Assembly (NCBI GenBank): GCA_905235975.1
Contig: CAJONT010000048.1
Location: forward strand, 1 to 32,864
Length of the DNA stretch: 32,864 bases
DNA from: an uncultured Prevotella sp.
Lineage (GTDB): Bacteria > Bacteroidota > Bacteroidia > Bacteroidales > Bacteroidaceae
Direction of reading: 5' to 3'
How positions within the stretch are numbered: position 1 is the stretch's first letter; every line of letters begins with the position of its first letter. Below the pieces are notes generated by a model. That model saw only the letters and a list, made by a program, of their open reading frames with translations. It was not told the DNA's origin and ran no database searches. Positions 1-8,607 of this stretch are shown piece by piece. Made by a program: the position numbers and the translations under genes.

Positions 1-361
1 ATTTTATGAGTATTGGTTGATGTTTATGTATGTAAAATGCGCCCTAAAACACCCAATTTCAACCAAAAACTGATTTCTCAGATATAATATGCAGAATTTA
101 ATAGACTTGTTGTCAAATAATTGGCTGAAAACGTTAAATTATCCGATTGTATAAAAGAAATCAAAATATTAGGGTTTGAAAATGTAAACCATTCACAAAT
201 GTATAGCAGATAGTACAAAATTAAATCATGGTATTAAAAAATAAAATATTTAAATATTTAAAATTATATCCTAAAAAGTTTTGTATTTGTGAAAAATGTA
301 TTACCTTTGTAAAGTCAAACAAAAAGGGCGAAATTTGCCCTTAAACCATAGTGAAGCAAAA

Positions 362-826
362 ATGAAAGATAGAATTCGCCAAATTATGGAGTCGGTCAAC
401 ATGACGCAGAAGACCTTCGCTGAGTACCTTGGTATGAGTCAGGCTGCCTTGAGTAGTATCTTCAATGGCCGCACAAAACCCACCCTCAATACCGTGGAGG
501 CTATTCGAAGCAAGATGCCTCAGATACGTCTGGAGTGGCTAATATCCGGTGAAGGGGAAATGTATGCTGTACCCCAAAAACCTGTTATTCAGGAAGCTGA
601 AAAATCTGATTCCCCCATCAAAGAACTCGAATTAGACTTCGGCAACCTCGAAAAAACTATTTCTGAAGAGGAAAAGAAAGTTCCAAACAATGATAGTGTA
701 GATAATACACTCAAAAATACAAGGCAATTTGGGGTAAAAACCTTTGACACTCAGCGGCGTCGAATTACTGAGATTCGGGTGTTTTACGATGACAGGACAT
801 TCGAATCATTCGTACCCAAGGATTGA
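362..826 (+). CDS. XRE-family helix-turn-helix transcriptional regulator
   Basis: HTH_3-like segment RIRQIMESVNMTQKTFAEYLGMSQAALSSIFNGRTKPTLNTVEAI; internal ATG at 362 (MKDRIRQ) preferred over the ORF-track start at 296. Confidence 0.8.
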   Translation: MKDRIRQIMESVNMTQKTFAEYLGMSQAALSSIFNGRTKPTLNTVEAIRSKMPQIRLEWLISGEGEMYAVPQKPVIQEAEKSDSPIKELELDFGNLEKTISEEEKKVPNNDSVDNTLKNTRQFGVKTFDTQRRRITEIRVFYDDRTFESFVPKD

Positions 827-854
827 CTTTTTCTGTGCTTTTACTATTGAATAT

Positions 855-908
855 GACCGGTTTCCTGTGTGAATGCTGAAAGGCTCGTGGTGGATACCGG
901 TCTCTTTT
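855..908 (+). terminator. Possible intrinsic terminator downstream of the XRE gene
   Basis: GACCGGT (855-861) pairs with ACCGGTC (896-902), followed by TCTTTTTT; the 34-nt loop is unusually long. Confidence 0.4.
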
Positions 909-1031
909 TTGCCCTCTCTTTTTACCCTATTTCTGCCATTCCTTCGTCTTGCATTATCCCCTTTATGCTTCTTGCTCAGAACTGCATTTGATGTTCCATA
1001 TCATATCAGAAATATGATGTATATTTTCTTC

Positions 1032-1068
1032 ATTCATTTTGTTCTGCTCTCGATTTTATGTAACTTTG
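1032..1068 (+). promoter_or_regulatory. Bacteroidota-type promoter, copy 1 of a duplicated 37-bp unit
   Basis: attcattTTGttctgctctcgattttatgTAACTTTG: TTTG, 19-nt spacer, TAnnTTTG; identical to 1111-1147. Confidence 0.65.
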
Positions 1069-1110
1069 GCGATGCCGAAGTTACCTCATCTCGGCATAAA
1101 AAATGAATGA

Positions 1111-1147
1111 ATTCATTTTGTTCTGCTCTCGATTTTATGTAACTTTG
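1111..1147 (+). promoter_or_regulatory. Bacteroidota-type promoter, copy 2 of a duplicated 37-bp unit
   Basis: Exact 37-bp repeat of 1032-1068, offset 79 bp; TTTG-N19-TAACTTTG. Confidence 0.65.
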
Positions 1148-1297
1148 CAGAGAATCGGATGTGTTCGGTTTACCCAATGAGACGACAGACTATTGGTACG
1201 GATAAGACTTCAAACGAACCTTCCACGAACAGACCGCCCCCAATCATGGGTGCTCCCGACTCGAATATTGTTATATATAATATAGGTGTAATATAGG

Positions 1298-2074
1298 ATG
1301 AAAAAATTTCTGTTAGATTTGGAAGTGGTGTCGGCAGAGCACATCTCTGACCGCTACACACTTCTGCGGCTCACTTCTCGCCAATCCCTTCCCGAGATGC
1401 TTCCGGGACAATTTGCCGAGTTGCGTGTGGATGGATCGCCCCACACTTTTCTGCGCCGTCCCATTTCCATCAATTATGTCGACCGCTCCTGCAATGAGGT
1501 CAGATTCCTGGTTGCCGCAGTGGGTGATGGAACCCGTCGCCTTGCCATGTTGCGTCCCGGCGATACACTCAACTGTCTCTTGCCATTGGGCCACGGATTC
1601 ACCATGCCCTCCGCGCCAGAGAAGGTGTTGCTCATCGGAGGCGGCGTGGGTGTTGCTCCGCTGCTCTATTATGGAGATTGTCTGAAAGAGGCCGGTTCCA
1701 CCCCCACCTTTCTGCTTGGGGCAAGGAGCAAGGCCGACCTGCTCTTGCTCTCTGAGTTTGCCAAAGTGGGCACAGTGGAGGTTACCACTGAAGACGGAAG
1801 TATGGGTGAGAAGGGATTTGTCACAGGGCACAGCCTCCTGCGTCAAACGCGTTTCGACCGCATTGCTTCTTGCGGTCCGCTGCCCATGATGAAAGCGGTG
1901 GCTGCCTATGCCAAGGCACACGACGTGCCCTGTGAGGTGTCGTTGGAAAACAAGATGGCATGTGGCTTGGGTGCCTGTCTCTGCTGCGTGGAACCCACGC
2001 AAGATGAAGGCAATGTGTGTGTCTGTACAAAGGGTCCAGTGTTAAATATTAATCAATTGTTATGGCAAATCTAA
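1298..2074 (+). CDS. pyrK: Dihydroorotate dehydrogenase B, electron transfer subunit (FAD/2Fe-2S)
   Basis: FNR-like fold motifs ([31 protein letters not shown]) and C-terminal [2Fe-2S] cluster [13 protein letters not shown]...CVCTKGPV; followed directly by pyrD. Confidence 0.93.
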   Translation: MKKFLLDLEVVSAEHISDRYTLLRLTSRQSLPEMLPGQFAELRVDGSPHTFLRRPISINYVDRSCNEVRFLVAAVGDGTRRLAMLRPGDTLNCLLPLGHGFTMPSAPEKVLLIGGGVGVAPLLYYGDCLKEAGSTPTFLLGARSKADLLLLSEFAKVGTVEVTTEDGSMGEKGFVTGHSLLRQTRFDRIASCGPLPMMKAVAAYAKAHDVPCEVSLENKMACGLGACLCCVEPTQDEGNVCVCTKGPVLNINQLLWQI

Positions 2075-2967
2075 ATGTAAAGATAAATGATATAGTCTTT
2101 AAGAACCCGGTGATGACTGCATCGGGCACTTTTGGCTACGGACTTGAGTTTGCCGACCTTGTGCCGTTGCATGAACTTGGAGGTATTATCGTGAAGGGTA
2201 CTACCCTGCATGCACGTGATGGCAATCCCTATCCGCGCATGGCAGAGACCGCCTCTGGCATGCTCAACTGTGTGGGACTGCAGAACAAAGGAGTTGACTA
2301 TTTCTGCTCCCACATCTATCCGCAGGTGCGTGGGCTCGGCACAGAGGTCATCGTCAATGTGAGTGGTTCCACCATCGACGACTACGCTGCTTGTGCTGCA
2401 CGCATTGATGCGCTCGACGATATACATGCCATAGAACTCAATATTTCCTGCCCCAATGTCAGGCAGGGTGGCATGGCTTTCGGGGTCACCACTGAAGGGG
2501 CTTCCAGTGTGGTGCGTGCGGTGCGTGCGTGCTACCACAAGACGCTCATCGTGAAACTGTCGCCCAATGTGACCAGCATTGCCGACATTGCTCGTGCCTG
2601 TGAGGCAGAGGGAGCCGACAGCGTGTCGCTCATCAACACGCTGATGGGAATGGCCATCGATGTGGAGCGACGCCGGTCCATGCTCAGTATCGGTACGGGA
2701 GGGCTCAGCGGTCCTGCCGTGAAGCCTGTGGCTCTGCGCATGGTGTGGCAGGTGGCCAAGGCGGTCAGCATACCGGTGGTGGGCTTGGGCGGTATCTGCA
2801 ACGCTACCGATGCCATCGAGTTCTTCATGGCTGGTGCCACAGCCATTGAGGTGGGGACGGCCAATTTCCTTGACCCTGCCGTAACAATAAAAATACGTGA
2901 CGGCATCAATGATTGGCTCGATGCCCATGGTTGTCACAGTGTCACCGAGATTATTGGATGTATATGA
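2062..2967 (+). CDS. pyrD: Dihydroorotate dehydrogenase B, catalytic subunit
   Basis: [79 protein letters not shown]; overlaps the pyrK 3' end by 13 bp. Confidence 0.95.
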   Translation: MANLNVKINDIVFKNPVMTASGTFGYGLEFADLVPLHELGGIIVKGTTLHARDGNPYPRMAETASGMLNCVGLQNKGVDYFCSHIYPQVRGLGTEVIVNVSGSTIDDYAACAARIDALDDIHAIELNISCPNVRQGGMAFGVTTEGASSVVRAVRACYHKTLIVKLSPNVTSIADIARACEAEGADSVSLINTLMGMAIDVERRRSMLSIGTGGLSGPAVKPVALRMVWQVAKAVSIPVVGLGGICNATDAIEFFMAGATAIEVGTANFLDPAVTIKIRDGINDWLDAHGCHSVTEIIGCI

Positions 2968-3057
2968 ATAGTTTACAGAAGTGTTCACGTCTTCTGTGCT
3001 TGCAATAATGTAAATAAAATTGAGAATGGTCTGATGACCGTCTTCTAACTTAAAAAC

Positions 3058-3083
3058 TGAGGGTGGTCACCAGACCACCCTCA
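3058..3083. terminator. Stem-loop after pyrD (possible terminator)
   Basis: TGAGGGTGGTC-acca-GACCACCCTCA perfect 11-bp stem with 4-nt loop, in the convergent pyrD/aroC intergenic region; no strong T-run follows. Confidence 0.5.
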
Positions 3084-3221
3084 ACCAACACAAAAACTAA
3101 ACTAGACTTAACTAAACTAATCCAGGATTTTCACAAACCCCTCATAATCATCGCAAATATAAAGATTTTTCTTCCTACGTGCAAGAAAACGAGGAATTAT
3201 TTTGCAAAGTGTATCTAAATA

Positions 3222-4298
3222 TTATAATTTGATGGTTTTCTGGAGCAGGTAATGGTCAATTATCACCATTGCAGCCATCGCTTCCACCACTGGCACGGCC
3301 CGGGGCAGCACACAAGGATCGTGTCTGCCTTTTGCCTTCAAGAGGGTGGGGTGACCGTCCATGTCGACAGTCTCTTGTGTTCGCAACAGTGTGGCAATGG
3401 GTTTGAAGGCTACACGGAACACGATGTCCTGACCGTTGCTCAGGCCGCCCTGTACACCTCCGCTGTGGTTGGTCTTTGTCGTAATGTGCCCGTCCTGGCA
3501 AATGAACGGGTCGTTTTGTTCGCTTCCCCGCCAGCGCGTGCCAGAGAACCCTTCTCCGTATTCGAATCCCTTGGCCGCGTTGATGCTCAGCATGGCCTGT
3601 CCGAGGTCGGCATGCAGTTTGCTGAACTCAGGTTCTCCCAGTCCTATGGGGCATCCCTTTATCACACAGGTTATCACACCGCCTATGGTGTCGCCTTCGG
3701 CCTTCACCGCACGTATCAGTTCGGCCATTTCTTCCGCCTTCTGCGGGTCAGGGCAACGCACCGCATTGTTTTCCGACTGCGTGAGGTCGTACTCATGGTA
3801 GTCGTCGGGGAGTGTGATGTCCCCTACCTGTGAGGTATAGGCGTTTATGCTGATGCCTACCTGCCGGAGTGCCAGTTTGGCGAGAGCACCGCCCACACAG
3901 CGACTTATGGTGATGCGTGCGGAACTGCGTCCGCCGCCGCGATGGTCGCGCACGCCATACTTCTGCTGATAGGTGAAGTCGGCGTGTGAGGGACGGTACA
4001 CGGTTTTCATCTCATCGTAGTCGTGAGAGCGCTGGTTGGTGTTGCGTACGAGGAAGCCGATGGGTGTGCCTGTGCTCACCCCTTCGAAGACTCCGCTCAG
4101 CAGTTCCACCTTGTCGCCCTCTTGCCTGCCAGTGGTGAGTTCGCTCTGGCCGGGACGCCGACGGTTAAGTTCATGCTGGATAAAATCGGTATCTATCGCT
4201 ATGCCTGCAGGCATGCCGTCTATCACGCCCCCTATTGCGGGACCGTGGCTCTCACCAAAGGTGGTGAGTGTGAACAGATGGCCGAAGTGGTTTCTCAT
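3222..4298 (-). CDS. aroC: Chorismate synthase
   Basis: [89 protein letters not shown]. Confidence 0.96.
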   Translation of the reverse strand: MRNHFGHLFTLTTFGESHGPAIGGVIDGMPAGIAIDTDFIQHELNRRRPGQSELTTGRQEGDKVELLSGVFEGVSTGTPIGFLVRNTNQRSHDYDEMKTVYRPSHADFTYQQKYGVRDHRGGGRSSARITISRCVGGALAKLALRQVGISINAYTSQVGDITLPDDYHEYDLTQSENNAVRCPDPQKAEEMAELIRAVKAEGDTIGGVITCVIKGCPIGLGEPEFSKLHADLGQAMLSINAAKGFEYGEGFSGTRWRGSEQNDPFICQDGHITTKTNHSGGVQGGLSNGQDIVFRVAFKPIATLLRTQETVDMDGHPTLLKAKGRHDPCVLPRAVPVVEAMAAMVIIDHYLLQKTIKL

Positions 4299-4313
4299 CG
4301 TCTTATGGTGTTG

Positions 4314-4871
4314 TCAGCAGCCTCCGCACCCGCCGCAGCCTTCTTTACCTTGTTTGTCGCAGCCTCCGCAGCCACCCTCTCCGCTCAGTATGCGTGCCAT
4401 CTGAGCTACTTCTTCCACCGTGGCAGGTCTCGATTCGAGCACCTTGCCCACGTAGCGAAGGTCGCATCCGGCAAGAGGATGGTTCAGGTCTATCACTATG
4501 GTGTTGCTCTTCACTTCCAGCACGCGAGCCATGAATTGTTCGCCAGCTTCATTTACCAGTGGGATGACGGCGTCTTCGCGTATGCGCTTGTAGTCGAACT
4601 GCCCGTCAATATAGAACATTTTCTTGTCCAGTTCCTGCACTCCTTCCTCGTAGTATTTGCCGAAAGCTTCTGCTTCAGGTATCACGAAGTCGTAGATGTC
4701 GCCTACATTGAGGGCGGTGAGCTTGTCCTCGAAAGCGGGCAGGTTCATCCCCATTTCGCTGATAAACATGAAAGGCTGGCCTTCGGAGCTCTCCTCCAGT
4801 AGTTCTTCCTGACCATCGCTGATGGCGTAGAGTTTGTGGGATGTGCTAATAAACTTGTTTTCTTTCTCCAT
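4314..4871 (-). CDS. slyD: FKBP-type peptidyl-prolyl cis-trans isomerase, SlyD-like, with Cys/Gly-rich metal-binding tail
   Basis: DLNHPLAGCDLRYVGKVLESRPAT plus FKBP/IF-domain arrangement; C-terminus GGCGGCDKQGKEGCGGCGGC. Confidence 0.85.
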   Translation of the reverse strand: MEKENKFISTSHKLYAISDGQEELLEESSEGQPFMFISEMGMNLPAFEDKLTALNVGDIYDFVIPEAEAFGKYYEEGVQELDKKMFYIDGQFDYKRIREDAVIPLVNEAGEQFMARVLEVKSNTIVIDLNHPLAGCDLRYVGKVLESRPATVEEVAQMARILSGEGGCGGCDKQGKEGCGGCGGC

Positions 4872-5011
4872 GATTTCTTATGGTCTTTTGTTAGGTTTTT
4901 ACTATCTATGATTACTTAATGGAGCTCCTTTCATCCACAGTGGTGTGCTGAATACTCCAACAGTCTGCAAATGTATAAAAAAAATATGACGTTGCCAAAA
5001 ATGCCTACATT

Positions 5012-5130
5012 TTAAGGTGGATTCTATTAATTATGCCGAGTCGTGACAGAGGAAGACGATAGTCAATGAGGGCGTGTAGCGGGTAACACGAAAGGTTACG
5101 GGTAGGCGAGCTTAATAGAATCCACCTTAA
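5012..5130. repeat. 119-bp intergenic element with perfect 19-bp inverted terminal arms
   Basis: TTAAGGTGGATTCTATTAA (5012-5030) and TTAATAGAATCCACCTTAA (5112-5130) are exact reverse complements flanking an 81-bp purine-rich core. Confidence 0.8.
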
Positions 5131-5249
5131 GATATTATTGGTCGTTCTTACGCACTCATCTATTAAGGTGAAGAAGATTTTGCCGTTTTGGCCGTCTTTT
5201 GACTCAGGTCAAGAAAAGGTACTGTTTGCGCACACAGAGGCCAAAAAAG

Positions 5250-5280
5250 TTTGGTCGGAATGATATTCGTTCTATCTTTG
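5250..5280 (+). promoter_or_regulatory. Bacteroidota-type promoter for the 5371 gene
   Basis: TTTG (5250-5253), 19-nt spacer, TATCTTTG (5273-5280). Confidence 0.65.
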
Positions 5281-5370
5281 CACCCGTAAAGCCAACTAGG
5301 CACAGAGATTTTTAGGATAACAGGCACAGCGAAAGTGCCCCATTGATTAACAAAAAAGAAAGGTAAAAAG

Positions 5371-5730
5371 ATGAAAAGATTTGTTTTAAGTGTAATCGTT
5401 ATGCTGAGCATGACTTTTGCTTTTGCTGAGAATGAAAACACCAACGCAGTGAACAATGTGCAGGCCTATGACATGAAAGTGAACATGAACAAACTGGGAC
5501 TTGCCCTTGGACTTAGTTGGGATCAGTTGGAGTTTGTCTCTGACGTCCAGACTGCTTTCCGCGCTGACATGTTGAATGCTGCTATGGCCGACGAGTCGGA
5601 GCGCCAGAATATGGTCGATAAGGCCGTGCGTAAGAACCTCGCCCACATGCGTGCTATTCTTACCACTGCGCAGTACCATAAGTACTTGCAGTTGCTCAAC
5701 GTCACGTTCAACAACCGCGGACTGAAATAA
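5371..5730 (+). CDS. Small exported protein of unknown function
   Basis: N-terminal signal peptide MKRFVLSVIVMLSMTFAFA; helical remainder; own promoter, RBS-like aaagaaagg and downstream terminator. Confidence 0.75.
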   Translation: MKRFVLSVIVMLSMTFAFAENENTNAVNNVQAYDMKVNMNKLGLALGLSWDQLEFVSDVQTAFRADMLNAAMADESERQNMVDKAVRKNLAHMRAILTTAQYHKYLQLLNVTFNNRGLK

Positions 5731-5785
5731 GTTGTCTTTTGCAGGGTTTTTAACCCCTGCCATCCGAAACAGACTATAGTAAAGT

Positions 5786-5820
5786 AGAGACGTCACAAGG
5801 TGGCGTCTCTATTTTATCTT
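5786..5820 (+). terminator. Intrinsic terminator of the 5371 gene
   Basis: AGAGACGTC-acaaggt-GGCGTCTCT stem followed by ATTTTATCTT. Confidence 0.65.
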
Positions 5821-5916
5821 GGTATATGATGGAAAGTTCCCAACATGAGAGGGGCATTATCCCGCTGGAGTATGGACATTACCCAAATCAGGTGACCACT
5901 GATGGGGATGCAATCG

Positions 5917-6882
5917 TTATTTTTCCAGTCTCCTAATGATTTCAGGATTCATTCCCATACTTTTTGCAATTTCCTCGATAGTTTTTCCTGACTGCAAAAG
6001 CAGCTTCACACTCATGCGGAGCATCTCGTCCTTTTGTTCCAGTTGTGTCTTCTGCTCGGTGAGTTGTGCCTTCTGCTCGGTGAGTTGTGTCTTCTGCTCG
6101 GTGAGTTGTGCCTTCTGCTCAGCCAGTTTTCGATCCTTCAGCAAAATTTCTGTGTCGCGTTTTTCGATGGCAGAGAAATACTCATCCTCTACATTCATCT
6201 TGTGTCGCATGTCGGCATCAGCGGCAGCCATTGTCAGACGGTGCAAAATGCGGGTCATATCGGCATCGCCATCGTAAGCCTCATCTTCAAACCTCAACAC
6301 ATGGCTGTCGTCTTTGTCAATCCGTGACTGGTCGAAAATGCTCAGCACTTGATCAAGGCGGTTGTTGACCTGCCCATGAAGACGCGGTATCTGTACGATG
6401 ATACTCTCATGCGTGAGACTCTCCACGAAAGGATTGGGCAAGCCTTTCGTCACCAACAGACTGTCGTAACTACATATTTGCTTGTTGACGTAGATGACAG
6501 GCTCTTCAATGTCGCCTACCTTGTGCCCAAGTAGATATACTGCTACCATCGGAAGCGCATTGCCGTCTTTCCTGATGTTCTTGGGGTTGGAGTAGTGTAC
6601 TCCGAGGTATTGACGGAAGCGCAGAGTCTCTGTTTCCAGCCAAGTCTTCTGCAGTTCTATCAGCATTAGGCTTTCTTTTCCCTCCGCATCTCGGATGGTG
6701 GCACCGAAGTCGATGCGGAACACCGCAAGGCTGTCGTATTTGTCGTTGGTGTACTCATGGGGCCTCATTTCCACGGCCACAACATCTTTCTTGAGCAAAG
6801 CAGACAGGATGGTGCGTGCGATACGCTCATCCTCCATGAGGTATTTGAACACGGTGTCGTAAACGGGATTGGCTATCTTCAT
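5917..6882 (-). CDS. Rpn family recombination-promoting nuclease / PD-(D/E)XK nuclease family transposase-like protein
   Basis: ANPVYDTVFKYLMEDERIARTILSALL...AVFRIDFGATI...SLMLIELQKTW (D...ExQ core), C-terminal heptad repeats and helix IEEIAKSMGMNPEIIRRLEK. Confidence 0.82.
   Translation of the reverse strand: MKIANPVYDTVFKYLMEDERIARTILSALLKKDVVAVEMRPHEYTNDKYDSLAVFRIDFGATIRDAEGKESLMLIELQKTWLETETLRFRQYLGVHYSNPKNIRKDGNALPMVAVYLLGHKVGDIEEPVIYVNKQICSYDSLLVTKGLPNPFVESLTHESIIVQIPRLHGQVNNRLDQVLSIFDQSRIDKDDSHVLRFEDEAYDGDADMTRILHRLTMAAADADMRHKMNVEDEYFSAIEKRDTEILLKDRKLAEQKAQLTEQKTQLTEQKAQLTEQKTQLEQKDEMLRMSVKLLLQSGKTIEEIAKSMGMNPEIIRRLEK
6041..6124 (-). repeat. Four tandem 21-bp repeats inside the Rpn-like CDS
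   Basis: agttgtg(t/c)cttctgctcggtg units at 6041, 6062, 6083 and 6104; encode (LTEQK[TA]Q)n heptads. Confidence 0.9.
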
Positions 6883-7173
6883 GTTTGTAACGAATATTAA
6901 TATTTTTTGCGAAAATAGTTCTTTTTCTGATTATCTCCAAATTGAGAGAGGTGTTTTGTGTTTTTTTTGCTTTTTGCCCTTCACTCTTGGGTCTTTTCAC
7001 CTGTCTGTAGAGACACTGCAATGTGATGGCCCTTATGTTTCTACTAAGGAAGAAGCCTCGTCTTTTCCGGCACGAGCCATGCGACTTTAGTTATTCAAGA
7101 AAATTCTTGATTTCTTGCATGAATAAAGGAAAAATCATAAATTTGTAGCATTAATCCAAATGCTGACAAAATC

Positions 7174-7785
7174 GTGAAAAAAGCTATTTTTGTAATTGCG
7201 GTGCTACTGTTGGTCTTTGGCACACAGACAGCACAAGCCCAAGAGGCATTAAAGAAGATTCGCGAGCACTACAGCTCTGCCAAGACATATATAGAGAATG
7301 TGAAGAAACTGGAAGAAGAGGGCGAGATTTACCCCGTACCGGAATACTTCCTGGCCAAAATGAAGCAGAACCTTCCGGGTACTGGTTACCATGAGGAAGA
7401 TGTGTACATGTATTACCGTGAGGAAGAAGTCGATGAGATATACCCCCCGCTATACCTTGATTTTGCCACGATGAAATACAATTTCGCTGCCCGCGAATTT
7501 TACGAAGAGTATCTTTACGACGAGCAAGGGCACATCCAGTTTATCTACTCCTCCTATCCTGACATGGATGAAGGCAAACTGAGAGAGTTCCGTTTCTACT
7601 TCGACAAAGGCAGACTCTTCAACGTCATTGTGAAGAACTGCAAGTTCGACCAGGACGAGTTTGTGAATGAATATTCCGGCAAGACCGTTCCGACGAAATA
7701 CAACGGTGAGTATCAATCCAAAGTGGAAACGTCGACCAGAATCATGAAACTCTTCACAGCCTTCCTTGGCACACGACACCTGTAA
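7174..7785 (+). CDS. Exported protein of unknown function
   Basis: GTG start at 7174, signal peptide VKKAIFVIAVLLLVFGTQTAQAQ; continuous 203-aa ORF between plausible signals. Confidence 0.7.
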   Translation: MKKAIFVIAVLLLVFGTQTAQAQEALKKIREHYSSAKTYIENVKKLEEEGEIYPVPEYFLAKMKQNLPGTGYHEEDVYMYYREEEVDEIYPPLYLDFATMKYNFAAREFYEEYLYDEQGHIQFIYSSYPDMDEGKLREFRFYFDKGRLFNVIVKNCKFDQDEFVNEYSGKTVPTKYNGEYQSKVETSTRIMKLFTAFLGTRHL

Positions 7786-7800
7786 AAAAACACCATCCCT

Positions 7801-8580
7801 ATGAGCACCATTATCTATCCTTCCCCTATTTTCGGTCCCGTACACAGCCGTAGGCTGGGTATCTCGCTCGGCATCAACCTGCAACCGGGCGACGGCAAGG
7901 TATGTTCGTTCGACTGTATCTACTGTGAATGCGGATTCAACCGCGACCACCGTCCCCACCAGCCAAGGCCGACGCGCCAGGAAGTAGCAGATGCACTTGA
8001 AAAGAAACTCCGGGAGATGACGGCGGAAGGCATACAGCCCGATGTGCTGACCTTTGCCGGCAACGGCGAGCCCACAGGGCACCCCGACTTCTCCGGCATC
8101 ATCGACGACACCTTGCGGTTGCGCAATCAGTTCGCTCCGCAGGCGAAGGTGTCAGTGCTGAGCAATGCCACCTACCTGGACCGTCCAGCCGTGCATGAGG
8201 CTCTGATGCGCGTGGACAACAACATTCAGAAACTGGACACCGTCGACCCCCGCTACATTGCCCTGCTCGACCGTCCCGTGAGCGCCCGCTACGATGTGGC
8301 CCGCGTGATGGAGCGCCTGCAGGCCTTCCGCGGCAAGGTGATTGTGCAGACTATGTTCCTCACGGGCATCGTGGACGGCACTGACATGGACAACACCGGC
8401 GACCAGTACGTGCTGCCGTGGATAGAGGCCCTGCGCCGCATCGCACCGCAGCAGGTGATGATTTACACCATAGACCGTGAGACACCCGACCTGCGGCTGC
8501 GTAAAGCAACACCCGGGCAACTCGATGCCATCCGCGACAAAGTGGAGGCTGCAGGAATCGCCTGCTCGGTATCTTATTGA
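7801..8580 (+). CDS. Radical SAM protein (COG0731-like)
   Basis: SPIFGPVHSRRLGISLGINLQPGDGKVCSFDCIYCECGF with CxxxCxxC cluster; LTFAGNGEPTGHPDF SAM-binding GNGEPT. Confidence 0.88.
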   Translation: MSTIIYPSPIFGPVHSRRLGISLGINLQPGDGKVCSFDCIYCECGFNRDHRPHQPRPTRQEVADALEKKLREMTAEGIQPDVLTFAGNGEPTGHPDFSGIIDDTLRLRNQFAPQAKVSVLSNATYLDRPAVHEALMRVDNNIQKLDTVDPRYIALLDRPVSARYDVARVMERLQAFRGKVIVQTMFLTGIVDGTDMDNTGDQYVLPWIEALRRIAPQQVMIYTIDRETPDLRLRKATPGQLDAIRDKVEAAGIACSVSY

Positions 8581-8607
8581 AACGACAACTAAAAAACACC
8601 AAGCAAT

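Noticed and set aside
1-295. AT-rich start of window as a mobile-element boundary
   Set aside because: No inverted repeats, integrase or att-like duplication identifiable; AT-richness alone is insufficient.
873-1106. 77-aa ORF downstream of the XRE gene
   Set aside because: Overlaps the putative terminator and the duplicated promoter; no domain or RBS support.
5163-5456. 97-aa minus-strand ORF in the slyD/5371 intergenic region
   Set aside because: Overlaps the promoter, leader and signal peptide of the 5371 gene; no coding character.
2968-7173. tRNA genes or CRISPR arrays in the larger intergenic gaps
   Set aside because: No cloverleaf with T-loop GTTCRA-type signature or regularly spaced repeat array was seen by eye.
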